From: Billgrantia azerbaijanica
GTDB taxonomy: Bacteria; Pseudomonadota; Gammaproteobacteria; Pseudomonadales; Halomonadaceae
Direction: 5' to 3'
Assembly (NCBI GenBank): GCA_004551485.1
Contig: SBLD01000001.1
Coordinates: 502,938-566,937 of the forward strand
DNA length: 64,000 nt
The translations under genes and the position numbers were made by a program. Positions 39,571 to 50,633 of this stretch are shown piece by piece (within the stretch, counting starts at the first letter, position 1; each line of letters starts with the position of its first letter). Below the pieces are notes generated by a model, which did not search any database, was not told the DNA's origin, and saw only the letters and a list, made by a program, of their open reading frames with translations.

Positions 39571-40085
39571 GCCTGCGTCTCCTTGCGTCCTGTGGCGAGT
39601 GACAGCCGTGAGGGGCTAGCCCCTTTATCGTAGTCGTGTGGCCGTGTCGGTCCATGCCCGTGGCGGCGCCGACGCTATTCCACCGTGGACGGCGTGTAGC
39701 GCAATGGTACAGGAAACCACGACCTCGCCGACAGAGTAGGCGGGATTTTTCCCTGTTGCCACTTGGGGTTAGCGGGAGACGTGGCGAGGGTGGCAAGCCT
39801 CGTCGGCCGGGTCGACACCTCCCGGGCGTCGATGACGACGATATCGGTGGCGGCGGGGCCGTGCGGTTGGCTGTTCTCGCTGCACCAGGGCGGCCATAGC
39901 GGACTTTCTTTCTGGATGTTGGCCAGGCATTCAACGCTGCTTGGACCCTGCGGGGATTGCGGTGCGGCCGGCAAGGCGACTACTGTCGAGCCCGTTGAAT
40001 TAGAACAAATCCAAGTGGCCAGGCCATCACGGACCTGCGCAGGGCCCCGGACCTCATGGTGGCTGGCCATCAACAGGAAGGCTGC
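39571..40085. other. Intergenic region, divergent promoters of uspA-BCCT and the polyamine-type operon
   Basis: About 515 bases without a convincing gene; an open frame here (39763-40089) has no recognisable protein character. It contains the perfect palindrome AGGGGCTAGCCCCT (39611-39624) upstream of uspA, which could be an operator or small hairpin. A ribosome binding site, AGGAAGG, lies before the ABC gene. No clear sigma70 boxes were identified. Confidence 0.5.
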
Positions 40086-41225
<1,140 letters not shown>

Positions 41226-41376
41226 CCGGCGGCGGGCAGACGAGTGCCGCCGGCGGCGCGCCCGCGACGTCGGCCACCTTCGCGGTCCGCCGGGCCGCGA
41301 TACCCATGCATGACATCACCGCCACGACCACACGGCAACAACAGCCATACGGCAACAACAACAACGGAGAAACACC

Positions 41377-42498
41377 ATGCAGCAACGCAAGCGCAGCCTT
41401 CGCAAGGGAGCTCTGGGGGCGGCCATCGCCCTGGCCGGTATCGCCACGCTGGGCCTGTCGAGCGGCGCCCAGGCCGAACCCCAGACGCTCAACATCGTCT
41501 CCTGGGGCGGGGCCTACAGCATGAGCCAGCAGAAGGCCTACCACGAGCCGTGGATGGCCATGAACGGCGACGAGATCGTCAACATCGATCGCAGCGGCAA
41601 CGCCCTGGCCGGCCTGCGTGCCCAGAGCCAGGCCGGCAACGTGACCTGGGACCTGGTCGACATGCTGCCGGCGGATGCCATGATCGCCTGCGCCGAAGGC
41701 CTCATCGAGCCGCTGGACCATGACGCCCTGCTGGCCGCGGCGCCGGACGGCACGCCGCCCAGCGAGGACTTCGTCGATGGCGCCCTGGGCGAATGCTTCG
41801 TGGCCTCGATCGTCTACTCCAACGTCGTCGCCTTCAACACCGAGATGTTCCCCGAGGACAAGCAGCCGAGCACCATCGCCGACGTCTTCGACCTGGAGAA
41901 CTTCCCGGGCAAGCGGACCCTGATGCGCAAGCCGATCAACAACCTCGAGTGGGCCCTGGTCGCCGACGGCGTGGCGCCGGAGGACGTCTACGACGTGCTC
42001 GAGACCGAGGAGGGCATCCAGCGTGCCTTCGCCAAGCTCGACACCATCAAGGACGAGGTGATCTGGTGGGAGGAGGGCGCCCAGCCGCCGCAACTGCTCG
42101 CCGACAAGGAGGTGGCCTTTGGGTCGGCCTACAACGGCCGCATCTTCAACGCCATGGTCACCGAGGACCAGCCCTTCGAGATCATCTGGGACGCCCAGGT
42201 GTTCGAGCTGGACGGCTGGGTGGTGCCCACCGGCAAGCTCGACAAGGTGAAGGACTACCTCTACTTCGCCACCGACACCGTGCGCCTCGCCGACCAGGCC
42301 AAGTACATCTCCTACGGGCCGGCACGCAAGTCCTCCTCGGAGTTCGTCTCGACCCACGCCGAGACGGGGATCGAGATGGAGCCCCACATGCCCACCTATG
42401 GGCCCAACTTCGCCACCGCCATCCCCAAGAATGACGAATTCTGGGCCGACTACAACGACGAGCTGACCCAGCGCTTCAACGCCTGGCTGGCCCAGTAA
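41377..42498 (+). CDS. Polyamine-type extracellular solute-binding protein
   Basis: A 373-residue periplasmic binding protein, PotD/PotF-like. The signal peptide is residues 1-33 (SLRKGALGAAIALAGIATLG, cleavage at AQA-EPQ). The mature start TLNIVSWGGAYSMSQQKAYHEPW and the blocks TWDLVDMLPADAMIACAEGLIEPLDHD and AFGSAYNGRIFNAMV fit the SBP_bac_8 family. GGAG precedes the ATG. A stable hairpin follows the stop, before the permease genes, which could favour higher levels of this binding protein. Confidence 0.9.
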   Translation: MQQRKRSLRKGALGAAIALAGIATLGLSSGAQAEPQTLNIVSWGGAYSMSQQKAYHEPWMAMNGDEIVNIDRSGNALAGLRAQSQAGNVTWDLVDMLPADAMIACAEGLIEPLDHDALLAAAPDGTPPSEDFVDGALGECFVASIVYSNVVAFNTEMFPEDKQPSTIADVFDLENFPGKRTLMRKPINNLEWALVADGVAPEDVYDVLETEEGIQRAFAKLDTIKDEVIWWEEGAQPPQLLADKEVAFGSAYNGRIFNAMVTEDQPFEIIWDAQVFELDGWVVPTGKLDKVKDYLYFATDTVRLADQAKYISYGPARKSSSEFVSTHAETGIEMEPHMPTYGPNFATAIPKNDEFWADYNDELTQRFNAWLAQ

Positions 42499-42503
42499 GA
42501 CCT

Positions 42504-42534
42504 CGCCGCCACCCGGCTCGGCCGGGTGGCGGCG
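42504..42534 (+). promoter_or_regulatory. Intercistronic hairpin between binding protein and permeases
   Basis: A perfect 14-bp stem: 42504-42517 (CGCCGCCACCCGGC) pairs with 42521-42534 around a TCG loop, six bases after the stop. There is no T-tract. In ABC operons such hairpins often stabilise the upstream binding-protein mRNA; that role is inferred here. Confidence 0.6.
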
Positions 42535-42579
42535 CTCGTTCGCTATCCCGATTGCTCCCTGCCCGATGGAGAGGCCTGC

Positions 42580-43833
42580 GTGTCCCAATCGCCCGCTACC
42601 CCCCTGACCACTGCCGATGGCGTGCCGCTCAAGGTCAGCCTGCGCCGTGCGGTGCGTCGCTCGAAGCTCAAGGCGCTGCTGCTGGCGTCGCCGCTGCTCG
42701 CCTTCCTGCTGATCGCCTTCGTGATGCCGATCGTCGACATGCTGTGGCGCAGCGTCGACAACCCCGAAGTATCCACCCACCTGTCGCGCACCGTGCAGGC
42801 CCTGCAAGGCTGGGACGGCGAGTCGCTGCCCGAGGAGCCGGTGTTCGCCGCCCTGGTGGCGGACCTGCGCGAGGGCAAGGAAGCGCGCAACCTGGGGCTG
42901 CTGTCGAGCCGGCTCAACTACGAGAAGTCGGGCATGCGCTCGACGATCAGCCGCACCGCCCGGCGGCTGCGCACCGTCGAGCCGCCTTACCGCGAGGCGC
43001 TGATCGCGGTCAACGACACCTGGGGCGAGCTCGATACCTGGAAGCTGATCCAGCGGGAGGCCGTGCCCTACACGCTCTCCTACTACCTGGCGGCGGTGGA
43101 TCGCCAGTTCGGCCCCGATGGCGAGATCGTCAAGGTGCCCGAGTACCTGGAGATCCACGTAGAGCTGTTCTGGCGCACCTTCTGGATGAGCGCGGTGATC
43201 ACCGCGCTGACGCTGCTGCTCGGCTACCCTATCGCCTACCTGCTGGCCACCTTGCCGCTGCGCCATTCCAACCTGCTGATGATCCTGGTGCTGCTGCCGT
43301 TCTGGACCTCGCTGCTGGTGCGCACCACGACCTGGATCGCCATTCTGCAGTCGCAGGGCGTGCTCAACGACATGATGGTGGCCATCGGCCTGATCGCCGA
43401 CGAGGCCCGCTGGCAGATGATCCACAACAAGATCGGTACCATCGTGGCCATGACCCACATCCTCCTGCCGTTCATGATCCTGCCGCTCTACTCGGTGATG
43501 AAGACCATCCCGCCGAGCTACATGCGCGCCGCGCGCTCGCTGGGGGGGAAGCCCCTGCTGAGCTTCCGTCGCGTCTATTTCCCGCTCACCATCCCGGGCA
43601 TCGCTGCCGGCGGCATCCTGGTGTTCATCCTGGCCATCGGCTACTACATCACGCCGGCGCTGGTGGGTGGGCAGTCCGGCCGCTTCATCACCAACTACAT
43701 CGCCTACCACATGCAGACCTCGCTCAACTGGGGGCTGGCCGCGGCGATCGCTTCGATCCTGCTGGCGGTGGTGGTGGTCTTCTATCTGGTCTTCAATCGC
43801 CTGATCGGCGTCGACAAGGTCAAGCTGGGGTAA
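42580..43833 (+). CDS. Polyamine-type ABC permease (PotB-like) with long periplasmic insert
   Basis: A 417-residue inner-membrane permease. After the first helix (about 30-52, LLLASPLLAFLLIAFVMPIVDML) comes an unusually long polar stretch of about 150 residues. The remaining five helices follow from about residue 205 (LFWRTFWMSAVITALTLLLGYPIAYLLA). The cytoplasmic EAA-type loop is MRAARSLGGKPLLSFRRVYFPLTIPG. E. coli PotB is about 275-285 residues. GTG 42580 (GGAGAGG upstream) is preferred to the in-frame GTG at 42526, which lies inside the intercistronic hairpin. Confidence 0.9.
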   Translation: MSQSPATPLTTADGVPLKVSLRRAVRRSKLKALLLASPLLAFLLIAFVMPIVDMLWRSVDNPEVSTHLSRTVQALQGWDGESLPEEPVFAALVADLREGKEARNLGLLSSRLNYEKSGMRSTISRTARRLRTVEPPYREALIAVNDTWGELDTWKLIQREAVPYTLSYYLAAVDRQFGPDGEIVKVPEYLEIHVELFWRTFWMSAVITALTLLLGYPIAYLLATLPLRHSNLLMILVLLPFWTSLLVRTTTWIAILQSQGVLNDMMVAIGLIADEARWQMIHNKIGTIVAMTHILLPFMILPLYSVMKTIPPSYMRAARSLGGKPLLSFRRVYFPLTIPGIAAGGILVFILAIGYYITPALVGGQSGRFITNYIAYHMQTSLNWGLAAAIASILLAVVVVFYLVFNRLIGVDKVKLG

Positions 43834-43837
43834 ACCG

Positions 43838-44689
43838 ATGGCGCTTCCTTCCTACGCCACCCGTGGCGAACGCATCTGGCACTACGTCTTCCTGGGCATC
43901 TGCGCGCTGGTCTTCCTGTTCCTGGTGGGGCCGCTGCTGGTGATCATCCCGCTCTCCTTCAACGCCGAGCCTTACTTCACCTTCTCCGAGGCGATGCTCA
44001 GGCTCGACCCCGCCGGCTACTCGCTGCGCTGGTACGAGGACTTCTTCACCTCCAGCGAGTGGCTGGGGGCGATCAAGAACAGCTTCATCGTCGGCATCGC
44101 CTCGACGTTGTTGGCCACCGTGCTGGGCACCGTGGCCGCGCTGGGGCTGTCCAGCCGCCACATGCCGGCGCGCGGGGCGATCATGGCGCTGCTCATCTCG
44201 CCGATGATCGTGCCGCTGATCATCTCCGCGGCGGCCATGTTCTTCTTCTTCTCCAAGGTCAACCTGGCCCAGACCTACCTGGGCGTGATCCTCGCCCACA
44301 CGGCGCTGGGCATTCCCTTCGTGGTGATCACGGTGACGGCGACCCTGTCGAGCTTCGACACCACCCTGATCCGTGCCGCCCACAGCCTGGGTGCCAACCC
44401 CACCCGCACCTTCTTCAAGGTGGTACTGCCGCTGGTCACCCCGGGCGTGGTGTCGGGGGCGCTGTTCGCCTTCATCACCTCCTTCGACGAGGTGGTGGTG
44501 GTGCTCTTCATCGCCGGCCCCGAGCAGCGCACCATGCCGATCCAGATGTGGTCGGGCATCCGCGAGCAGATCAGCCCGACCATCCTGGCGGTGGCCACGC
44601 TGCTGGTGCTGCTCTCCATGCTGCTGCTCACCACCCTGGAACTGCTGCGTCGCCGCGGCGAGCGGCTGCGCGGGCTGAGCCCTGGCTGA
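43838..44689 (+). CDS. Polyamine-type ABC permease (PotC-like)
   Basis: A 283-residue permease with six predicted helices. The first is VFLGICALVFLFLVGPLLVIIPLSF. The family periplasmic motif LRWYEDFFTSSEWLGAIKNSFIVGIASTLLATVLG and the EAA loop LIRAAHSLGANPTRTFFKVVLPLVTPG, which contacts the ATPase, are present. It begins four bases after the stop of the preceding permease. Last gene of the operon, followed by a hairpin. Confidence 0.92.
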   Translation: MALPSYATRGERIWHYVFLGICALVFLFLVGPLLVIIPLSFNAEPYFTFSEAMLRLDPAGYSLRWYEDFFTSSEWLGAIKNSFIVGIASTLLATVLGTVAALGLSSRHMPARGAIMALLISPMIVPLIISAAAMFFFFSKVNLAQTYLGVILAHTALGIPFVVITVTATLSSFDTTLIRAAHSLGANPTRTFFKVVLPLVTPGVVSGALFAFITSFDEVVVVLFIAGPEQRTMPIQMWSGIREQISPTILAVATLLVLLSMLLLTTLELLRRRGERLRGLSPG

Positions 44690-44714
44690 GGGCGCGCTCC
44701 GGTGAGACTGCCAA

Positions 44715-44750
44715 CGCAAGCGGGGAGGCCATTCGGCCTCCCCGCTTGCG
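44715..44750. terminator. Bidirectional terminator between convergent transport operons
   Basis: A perfect 16-bp stem: 44715-44730 pairs with 44735-44750 around ATTC. It lies between the convergent permease gene and the glycine-betaine binding protein gene. The T-tract is weak on both sides. Confidence 0.7.
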
Positions 44751-44781
44751 TGCAGTGGCAGTGGGAAATCGCTGGGCCCGC

Positions 44782-45651
44782 TTAGCCGTTGATCCACTCC
44801 TGGACCACGTCCGGGTTGTCCTCGACCCACTGCTTGGCGTTCGCGTAGGGGTCGGAGTCCTCCTCCTGGTTCATGAGCATGACCTCGCCCATCTGCTCCG
44901 GGGTCCACGCGAAGGCATCGAGGATGGCGTGGGCCTCCGGCATCTCCTCCGCGAGCCCCTCACGGGCGATGGTGTGGATCTGCTCGGCGCCGCCGTAGAC
45001 GTTCTCCGGGTCCTCGAGGTACTTGAGGTCCCAGCGCGCGAACTTCCAGTGCGGCGTCCAGCCGGTGACGACGACGTTTTCCTCGTTCTGGATGGCGGTG
45101 GCCAGCGCGGCGGTCATGGTGGCGCCGCTGCCGCTGCGCAGCTCCAGGTCGAGGTCGTAGGTGTCGATGACGTCCTCGGTGAGGCCCATCAGGCCGGCGC
45201 CCGGGTCGATACCGATGATCTCGCCATTGAAGGCGTCGGCATGCTCGTCGAGCTCGGCGATGGAGTCCACCTCGCTGTAGGCGGGCACCACCAGGCCGAG
45301 CTTGGTGCCGTCGAGGTTGGGACCCAGGTCGACGACCTCGTCACCCACGCGCTCCATGTAGTCGGCGTGGGTGGTGGGCAGCCAGGCGGCGACGATGGCA
45401 TCGGCATCGCCGGTGGCCACGGCCTGCCACATGGCGGCGGCGGACAGGGAGGTCATCTCCACGTCGAAGCCCTGCTGCTCCAGCACGGCACGTACCACGT
45501 TGGTCGAGGCGACCTCGGAGGACCACTCGACGTAGGCGAGGTGAACGGTGCCCTTGTCCTGCGCCTGTGCGGCGCCGGCAGCCAGGCCGGCACCCGCCAC
45601 GAGCGCCAGGCTGGCCAGACGAATGCGACGGTTCAGCGGTTGCTCGATCAT
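44782..45651 (-). CDS. proX: Glycine betaine/proline betaine ABC transporter, substrate-binding protein
   Basis: A 289-residue OpuAC-type periplasmic binding protein. The signal peptide ends near residue 31 (GLAAGAAQA-QDK). Trp residues in VEWSSEVAST, AAWLPTTHADYM and TGWTPHWKFARWDLKYL fit the aromatic cage that binds quaternary amines in this family. The mature protein is strongly acidic. It is separated from the permease gene by about 120 bases, so it may have an additional promoter (TATAAC at 45725-45730 on the minus strand is a -10 candidate). Start MIEQPLNRRIRL at 45651 is chosen because the signal peptide begins there. Confidence 0.9.
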   Translation of the reverse strand: MIEQPLNRRIRLASLALVAGAGLAAGAAQAQDKGTVHLAYVEWSSEVASTNVVRAVLEQQGFDVEMTSLSAAAMWQAVATGDADAIVAAWLPTTHADYMERVGDEVVDLGPNLDGTKLGLVVPAYSEVDSIAELDEHADAFNGEIIGIDPGAGLMGLTEDVIDTYDLDLELRSGSGATMTAALATAIQNEENVVVTGWTPHWKFARWDLKYLEDPENVYGGAEQIHTIAREGLAEEMPEAHAILDAFAWTPEQMGEVMLMNQEEDSDPYANAKQWVEDNPDVVQEWING

Positions 45652-45772
45652 CGGACTTCCTCTGTTTGCGTGAGACCCCCACACCTTGGCGACGGCGTCG
45701 GCGAGATGCAAGGGCTGTTACCAATGTTATACAAGGCGATGTTGATACAAGGCGGTCCTTGTCAAGGCCGGC

Positions 45773-46612
45773 TCATGCCTTGCGTGACTTGCGCAGCGAC
45801 TGGGTGATGCGGTCGAGCAGCATGGCGAGAATCACCACGGCGATGCCCGCCTCGAAGCCGTCGCCCGGGCGCAGGCGCTGGATGGCGCGCCATACCTCGC
45901 TGCCCAGGCCGTCGGCACCGATCATGGCGGCGATCACCACCATGGAGAGGGCGAGCATGATGGTCTGGTTGATGCCGGCCATCACCGTCGGCAGCGACAG
46001 CGGCAGCTGCACCTTGAACAGCTTCTGGCGGCGAGTGGCGCCGTAGGCGTCGGCGGCCTCGATCAGCTCCACCGGTACCTGACGGATGCCCAGGGTGGTG
46101 AAGCGGATCGCCGGCGGCATGGAGAAGATCACCGTGGCGAAGATCGCCGACACCGAGCCGATGCCGAAGAAGGGGATCGCCGGGATCAGATAGACGAAGG
46201 CCGGCATGGTCTGCATGAAGTCGAGGATCGGCATGATCGAGCGGTAGAGCCGCTCGGAGAGCGCCGCGGCGATGCCCACGGGCAGGGCGATCATCACCGC
46301 CACCAGGGTGGCGATCACCACCAGGGTGAGGGTCTCGATCATCGGCTCCCACAGGCCCATGTTCCAGATGAGCAGCATCCCGGCCACGGCGCCGATGGCC
46401 AGGCGGACGTTGGCGATCTTCCAGCACAGGCCGGCGATGATCGCCAGCAGGGCCCACTCGGGCAGCCACATCAGGGCGTCGTTGAGGGCGCCGATGCCGG
46501 TCTGGGTAACCCGCGAGATGCCGCGGGTGATCAGGGAGTATTCGCTGGTCAGCCAGTTCAGACCGCCTTCGATCCACTGGCCCAGCGGTACGCGGGGAAA
46601 TTCGATAGCCAT
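45773..46612 (-). CDS. proW: Glycine betaine ABC transporter permease
   Basis: A 279-residue permease of the ProW/OpuAB family. Hydrophobic segments include WALLAIIAGLCWKIA, AIGAVAGMLLIWNMGLW and IETLTLVVIATLVAVMIALP. The coupling region is VELIEAADAYGATRRQKLFKVQLPLSLPTVMAGINQTIMLALSMVVIAAMIG. ATG 46612 overlaps the upstream ATPase stop (TGATG) and has AGGAG before it. It forms an importer with the ATPase and binding protein on either side. Confidence 0.94.
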   Translation of the reverse strand: MAIEFPRVPLGQWIEGGLNWLTSEYSLITRGISRVTQTGIGALNDALMWLPEWALLAIIAGLCWKIANVRLAIGAVAGMLLIWNMGLWEPMIETLTLVVIATLVAVMIALPVGIAAALSERLYRSIMPILDFMQTMPAFVYLIPAIPFFGIGSVSAIFATVIFSMPPAIRFTTLGIRQVPVELIEAADAYGATRRQKLFKVQLPLSLPTVMAGINQTIMLALSMVVIAAMIGADGLGSEVWRAIQRLRPGDGFEAGIAVVILAMLLDRITQSLRKSRKA

Positions 46613-47868
46613 CACTCTTCTCCTGCCGGTGCGGTCTCGACGCTTTCCGTCGTTTCTGTCGGCTGCGGGGTCTCGGCCGCCTGGGCCAGCTCATCGAGCA
46701 CGGCCCCCTTGACGACCACGCCGAGCAGGCGCTTGTCGTCGTCCACCACCGCAATGGGGAAACTGTTGTCGTGGAACATGGCGAAGAGGTTGTGCAGCGG
46801 CTCGCCGGGACCCACGGAGCGGAACTCCTGGGTCATGACGTCGGTCACCTTCTCCCTGCCCTGCTCCAGCGCCTGGCTGGCCGCGTCGGCCTCGATCAGC
46901 CCCACCAGGTGGCGGTCGCGGTCGACGATGTAGATGGAGTCGAGACTGTGGTCGCGCATCTTGCGCAGGGCGGTGCGCGGGCCGTCGCTGTCGCGCACGG
47001 TGGCGCGCACCCGGCGCATGGCGCTCTCCGCGGTGAGGATGCGCGACTTGTCGACGCCCTCGATGAAGCGGCGCACGTAGTCGTCGGCCGGCTTGGTGAG
47101 GATCTCCTCCGGCGTGCCGATCTGCACGATCTCGCCGTCCTTGAGCAGCACGATGCGGTCGCCGATGGTCAGCGCCTCGTCCAGGTCGTGGGTGATGAAT
47201 ACCGTGGTCTTCTTCATGCGGTGCTGCAGCTGCAGCAGCTCCTGCTGCATGTCGCCGCGGATCAGCGGATCGAGTGCCGAGAAGGCCTCGTCCATGAGCA
47301 GCACGCTGGCGTCGTTGGCCAGTGCCCGGGCCAGGCCCACGCGCTGCTGCATGCCGCCGGAGAGCTGGTTGGGGTAGGCGTCCTCCCAGCCCTCGAGGCC
47401 CACCTGCTTGAGGGCGTGGCGCGCGGTCTCGGCGCGCTCGGCGGCGTCGATGCCGCGGATCTCCAGGCCGAACTCGGCGTTCTGCTGCACCGTGCGGTGG
47501 GGAAAGAGGGCGAAGTTCTGGAACACCATGGAGAAGTGGCGGCGGCGGCACTCGAGCAGCGACTTCTCGTCGAGCTCGGGGATGTTCTCGCCGTCGATGA
47601 CGATCTCGCCCTCGCTGGGCTCGATCAGTCGGTTGAGGCAGCGGATCAGGGTCGACTTGCCCGATCCCGAGAGCCCCATGATCACCAGCAATTCGCCTTC
47701 GTGGACATCGAAGTCGATGTTGGACAGGCCCAGGGTCAGGCCCGTCTTGTCGAGGATCTCGGGGCGCTTGAGGCCCTGGTCGCGCAGTTCGAGCGCCTTC
47801 TTCGGCTGGCTGCCGAAGACCTTGCTCAGGTTGCGAACCCGAATCTTGACGTTGCGATTCTCGCTCAT
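46612..47868 (-). CDS. proV: Glycine betaine ABC transporter ATP-binding protein with CBS domains
   Basis: A 418-residue ATPase. The N-terminus contains the ProV-type insertion (FGSQPKKALELRDQGLKRPEILDKTG). Walker A is IMGLSGSGKSTLIRCLNRL, the Q-loop VFQNFALFPHRTV, the signature NQLSGGMQQRVGLARAL, Walker B VLLMDEAFSALD and the switch His FITHDLDEAL. Two CBS repeats (about 280-400, SIYIVDRDRHLVGLIEAD and FPIAVVDDDKRLLGVVVKGAV) are known to sense ionic strength in homologues such as OpuA. An acidic Thr/Glu tail ends the protein. The promoter with a BetI-like operator lies 130-160 bases upstream. Confidence 0.95.
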   Translation of the reverse strand: MSENRNVKIRVRNLSKVFGSQPKKALELRDQGLKRPEILDKTGLTLGLSNIDFDVHEGELLVIMGLSGSGKSTLIRCLNRLIEPSEGEIVIDGENIPELDEKSLLECRRRHFSMVFQNFALFPHRTVQQNAEFGLEIRGIDAAERAETARHALKQVGLEGWEDAYPNQLSGGMQQRVGLARALANDASVLLMDEAFSALDPLIRGDMQQELLQLQHRMKKTTVFITHDLDEALTIGDRIVLLKDGEIVQIGTPEEILTKPADDYVRRFIEGVDKSRILTAESAMRRVRATVRDSDGPRTALRKMRDHSLDSIYIVDRDRHLVGLIEADAASQALEQGREKVTDVMTQEFRSVGPGEPLHNLFAMFHDNSFPIAVVDDDKRLLGVVVKGAVLDELAQAAETPQPTETTESVETAPAGEE

Positions 47869-48218
47869 TGGCTATGCCTTTTGTCAGCCCCTGCCCTCGG
47901 CCAGGCAAAGGGGTCGTCCGAGAAGGGTCGCCTGTCGGATGGCGGCGCCGCACGGATTCTGCCATGCGGCAGCGTTGACGATCTGGAAGGTCCTCTACCC
48001 TAGTGGTTTTTGAACGATCATTCAAATTAAACGACGCTGGCCCCTTCTGGCGCATGTGCCAGTTTTCACCACTCCCGGCAGGTCGCGGGGATTCCGGAGA
48101 CGCGCTTGCCGATGCTCCCATCGCCTTGAAGTGCAAGGACTCTCGTGGAGAGAAGGCGTTATGGCACGCCACCTGCTGCCACAGGGTGAACGTTATATGA
48201 CAGAAGGAGGCTGCAACC
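47869..48218. other. Intergenic region between proV and the lipoprotein gene
   Basis: About 350 bases. It contains the proV promoter/operator described separately and, from about 48030, sequence leading to the divergent lipoprotein gene, with AGAAGGAGG just before its start. No coding frame with protein-like character was found in the middle. Confidence 0.6.
47997..48026 (-). promoter_or_regulatory. Candidate proV promoter overlapped by a BetI-like operator
   Basis: On the minus strand TTGAAT (48025-48020) and TAGGGT (48002-47997) are 17 bases apart. The near-perfect palindrome TTTGAACGATCATTCAAA (48009-48026) covers the -35 box and the start of the spacer. It resembles operators of the choline-responsive TetR repressor BetI. 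The repeat is seen directly; the regulator is inferred, and no betI gene is in the window. Confidence 0.55.
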
Positions 48219-48629
48219 ATGCTTTGCGACCCGCATGCTCGACGCCACTTCCGCCGGCGGCGTCTGCTGGCCCTGGCCTCGGTGGCTGCCCTGTCGCTGG
48301 GGACGCTGGGCCTTGCCGGCTGCGACAACGGCGAGGAGGAGCTGCCTCCCGTGGAAGAGTCTTCACAGAATACCGGTGCGGAAGCGCCGTCCGGCAACGA
48401 GGGGATGGGCGAGTCCACCCAGAGCGATTCCGGCGCGAACTCGCAGACGGGCGGCGATACGATGGACGGTTCTGCCCAGGATTCCGGTAGCGACAAGGCG
48501 GCGACCGGCGGTGAGTCGACCGAGAAGGATGCCGCGAAGAAGGCGGACTCCGGCAGCGACGATTCCGGCAGTGGCGACAGTGACAACGCCCAAGAAGAAC
48601 CGGCCCAGGAAGAGCAGGGCGGTAACTGA
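48219..48629 (+). CDS. Acidic low-complexity lipoprotein
   Basis: A 136-residue protein. A basic N-terminus and hydrophobic segment (RRRRLLALASVAALSLGTLG) end in the lipobox LAGC, so Cys34 or nearby should be lipidated. The rest is Glu/Asp/Ser/Gly-rich and low in complexity (GESTQSDSGANSQTGGDTM, DSGSDDSGSGDSDN). No fold is recognised; a disordered, strongly negative periplasmic or outer-membrane-attached segment is likely. AGAAGGAGG precedes the start. The next gene, another signal-peptide low-complexity protein, begins 23 bases later. Confidence 0.75.
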   Translation: MLCDPHARRHFRRRRLLALASVAALSLGTLGLAGCDNGEEELPPVEESSQNTGAEAPSGNEGMGESTQSDSGANSQTGGDTMDGSAQDSGSDKAATGGESTEKDAAKKADSGSDDSGSGDSDNAQEEPAQEEQGGN

Positions 48630-48652
48630 ACGACACAGGAGGCAGTCAGCCG

Positions 48653-49009
48653 ATGATAGCTCAGGCATTGCTCAAGCGAGTCGGGATTCTTGGCTTGGCG
48701 GCGGGGTTGGTGGCCGGTCCGCTGGCCCTGGCCCAGCAGACGGTCGAGCCGGAGGCCAACGGCACCCCGGCGCCGCTCCCGGAAGCCGAGCAGTCGCCGG
48801 GTGAAGCCCCGTCGACGGAGCCGGCACCCCCCGCCGGCGAGCCCCTGCCGCCGGAGCCGGAGGCCTCCCCCTCACCGGACGATGAACCTGGCTTCGGCAG
48901 CGGCACCGAGCCGATGCCGGGGACGTCCCAGCCGGGCACCGACCCGGCCCGGCAGGCGCCGACGGAGGAGCCCGGCCCTTGGGAAGAGGAGGAGCAGGGC
49001 GACTGGTAA
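48653..49009 (+). CDS. Secreted Pro/Glu-rich low-complexity protein
   Basis: A 118-residue protein with a signal peptide (LLKRVGILGLAAGLVAGPLA, cleavage near ALA-QQT). The mature part is composed mainly of Pro, Glu, Ala, Ser and Gly (PAPLPEAEQSPGEAPSTEPA, PPEPEASPSPDDEPG) and ends in an acidic WEEEEQGDW. No family is recognised. It is probably cotranscribed with the preceding lipoprotein and followed by a terminator. Likely extracytoplasmic and disordered. Confidence 0.65.
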   Translation: MIAQALLKRVGILGLAAGLVAGPLALAQQTVEPEANGTPAPLPEAEQSPGEAPSTEPAPPAGEPLPPEPEASPSPDDEPGFGSGTEPMPGTSQPGTDPARQAPTEEPGPWEEEEQGDW

Positions 49010-49143
49010 GGCCGTCCCGGGGAGCGGGGAGTCGGCGCGCATGGCCGCCGGCGGCCCGGTACTTTGCCCCACCGCCGCTGCCCGGTCGTCGACCGCCTCT
49101 CGTTTTCTCCTTGCAGCGCAAGGCGGTGGAGCAGCGGCGTTTT

Positions 49144-49170
49144 GCCCCCGTGCTCCCCGGGGGCTTTTTT
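49144..49170 (+). terminator. Intrinsic terminator after the low-complexity pair
   Basis: GCCCCCG (49144-49150) pairs with CGGGGGC (49158-49164), followed by TTTTTT. It is about 135 bases after the stop, in the interval before the convergent response regulator gene. Confidence 0.85.
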
Positions 49171-49241
49171 ACGCCGAGTGATTGGTTCATGTCGACGGGG
49201 TTATGTCGACTGATTCATGCCGACTGACAGGCGCCCCGAGG

Positions 49242-50629
<1,388 letters not shown>

Positions 50630-50633
<4 letters not shown>

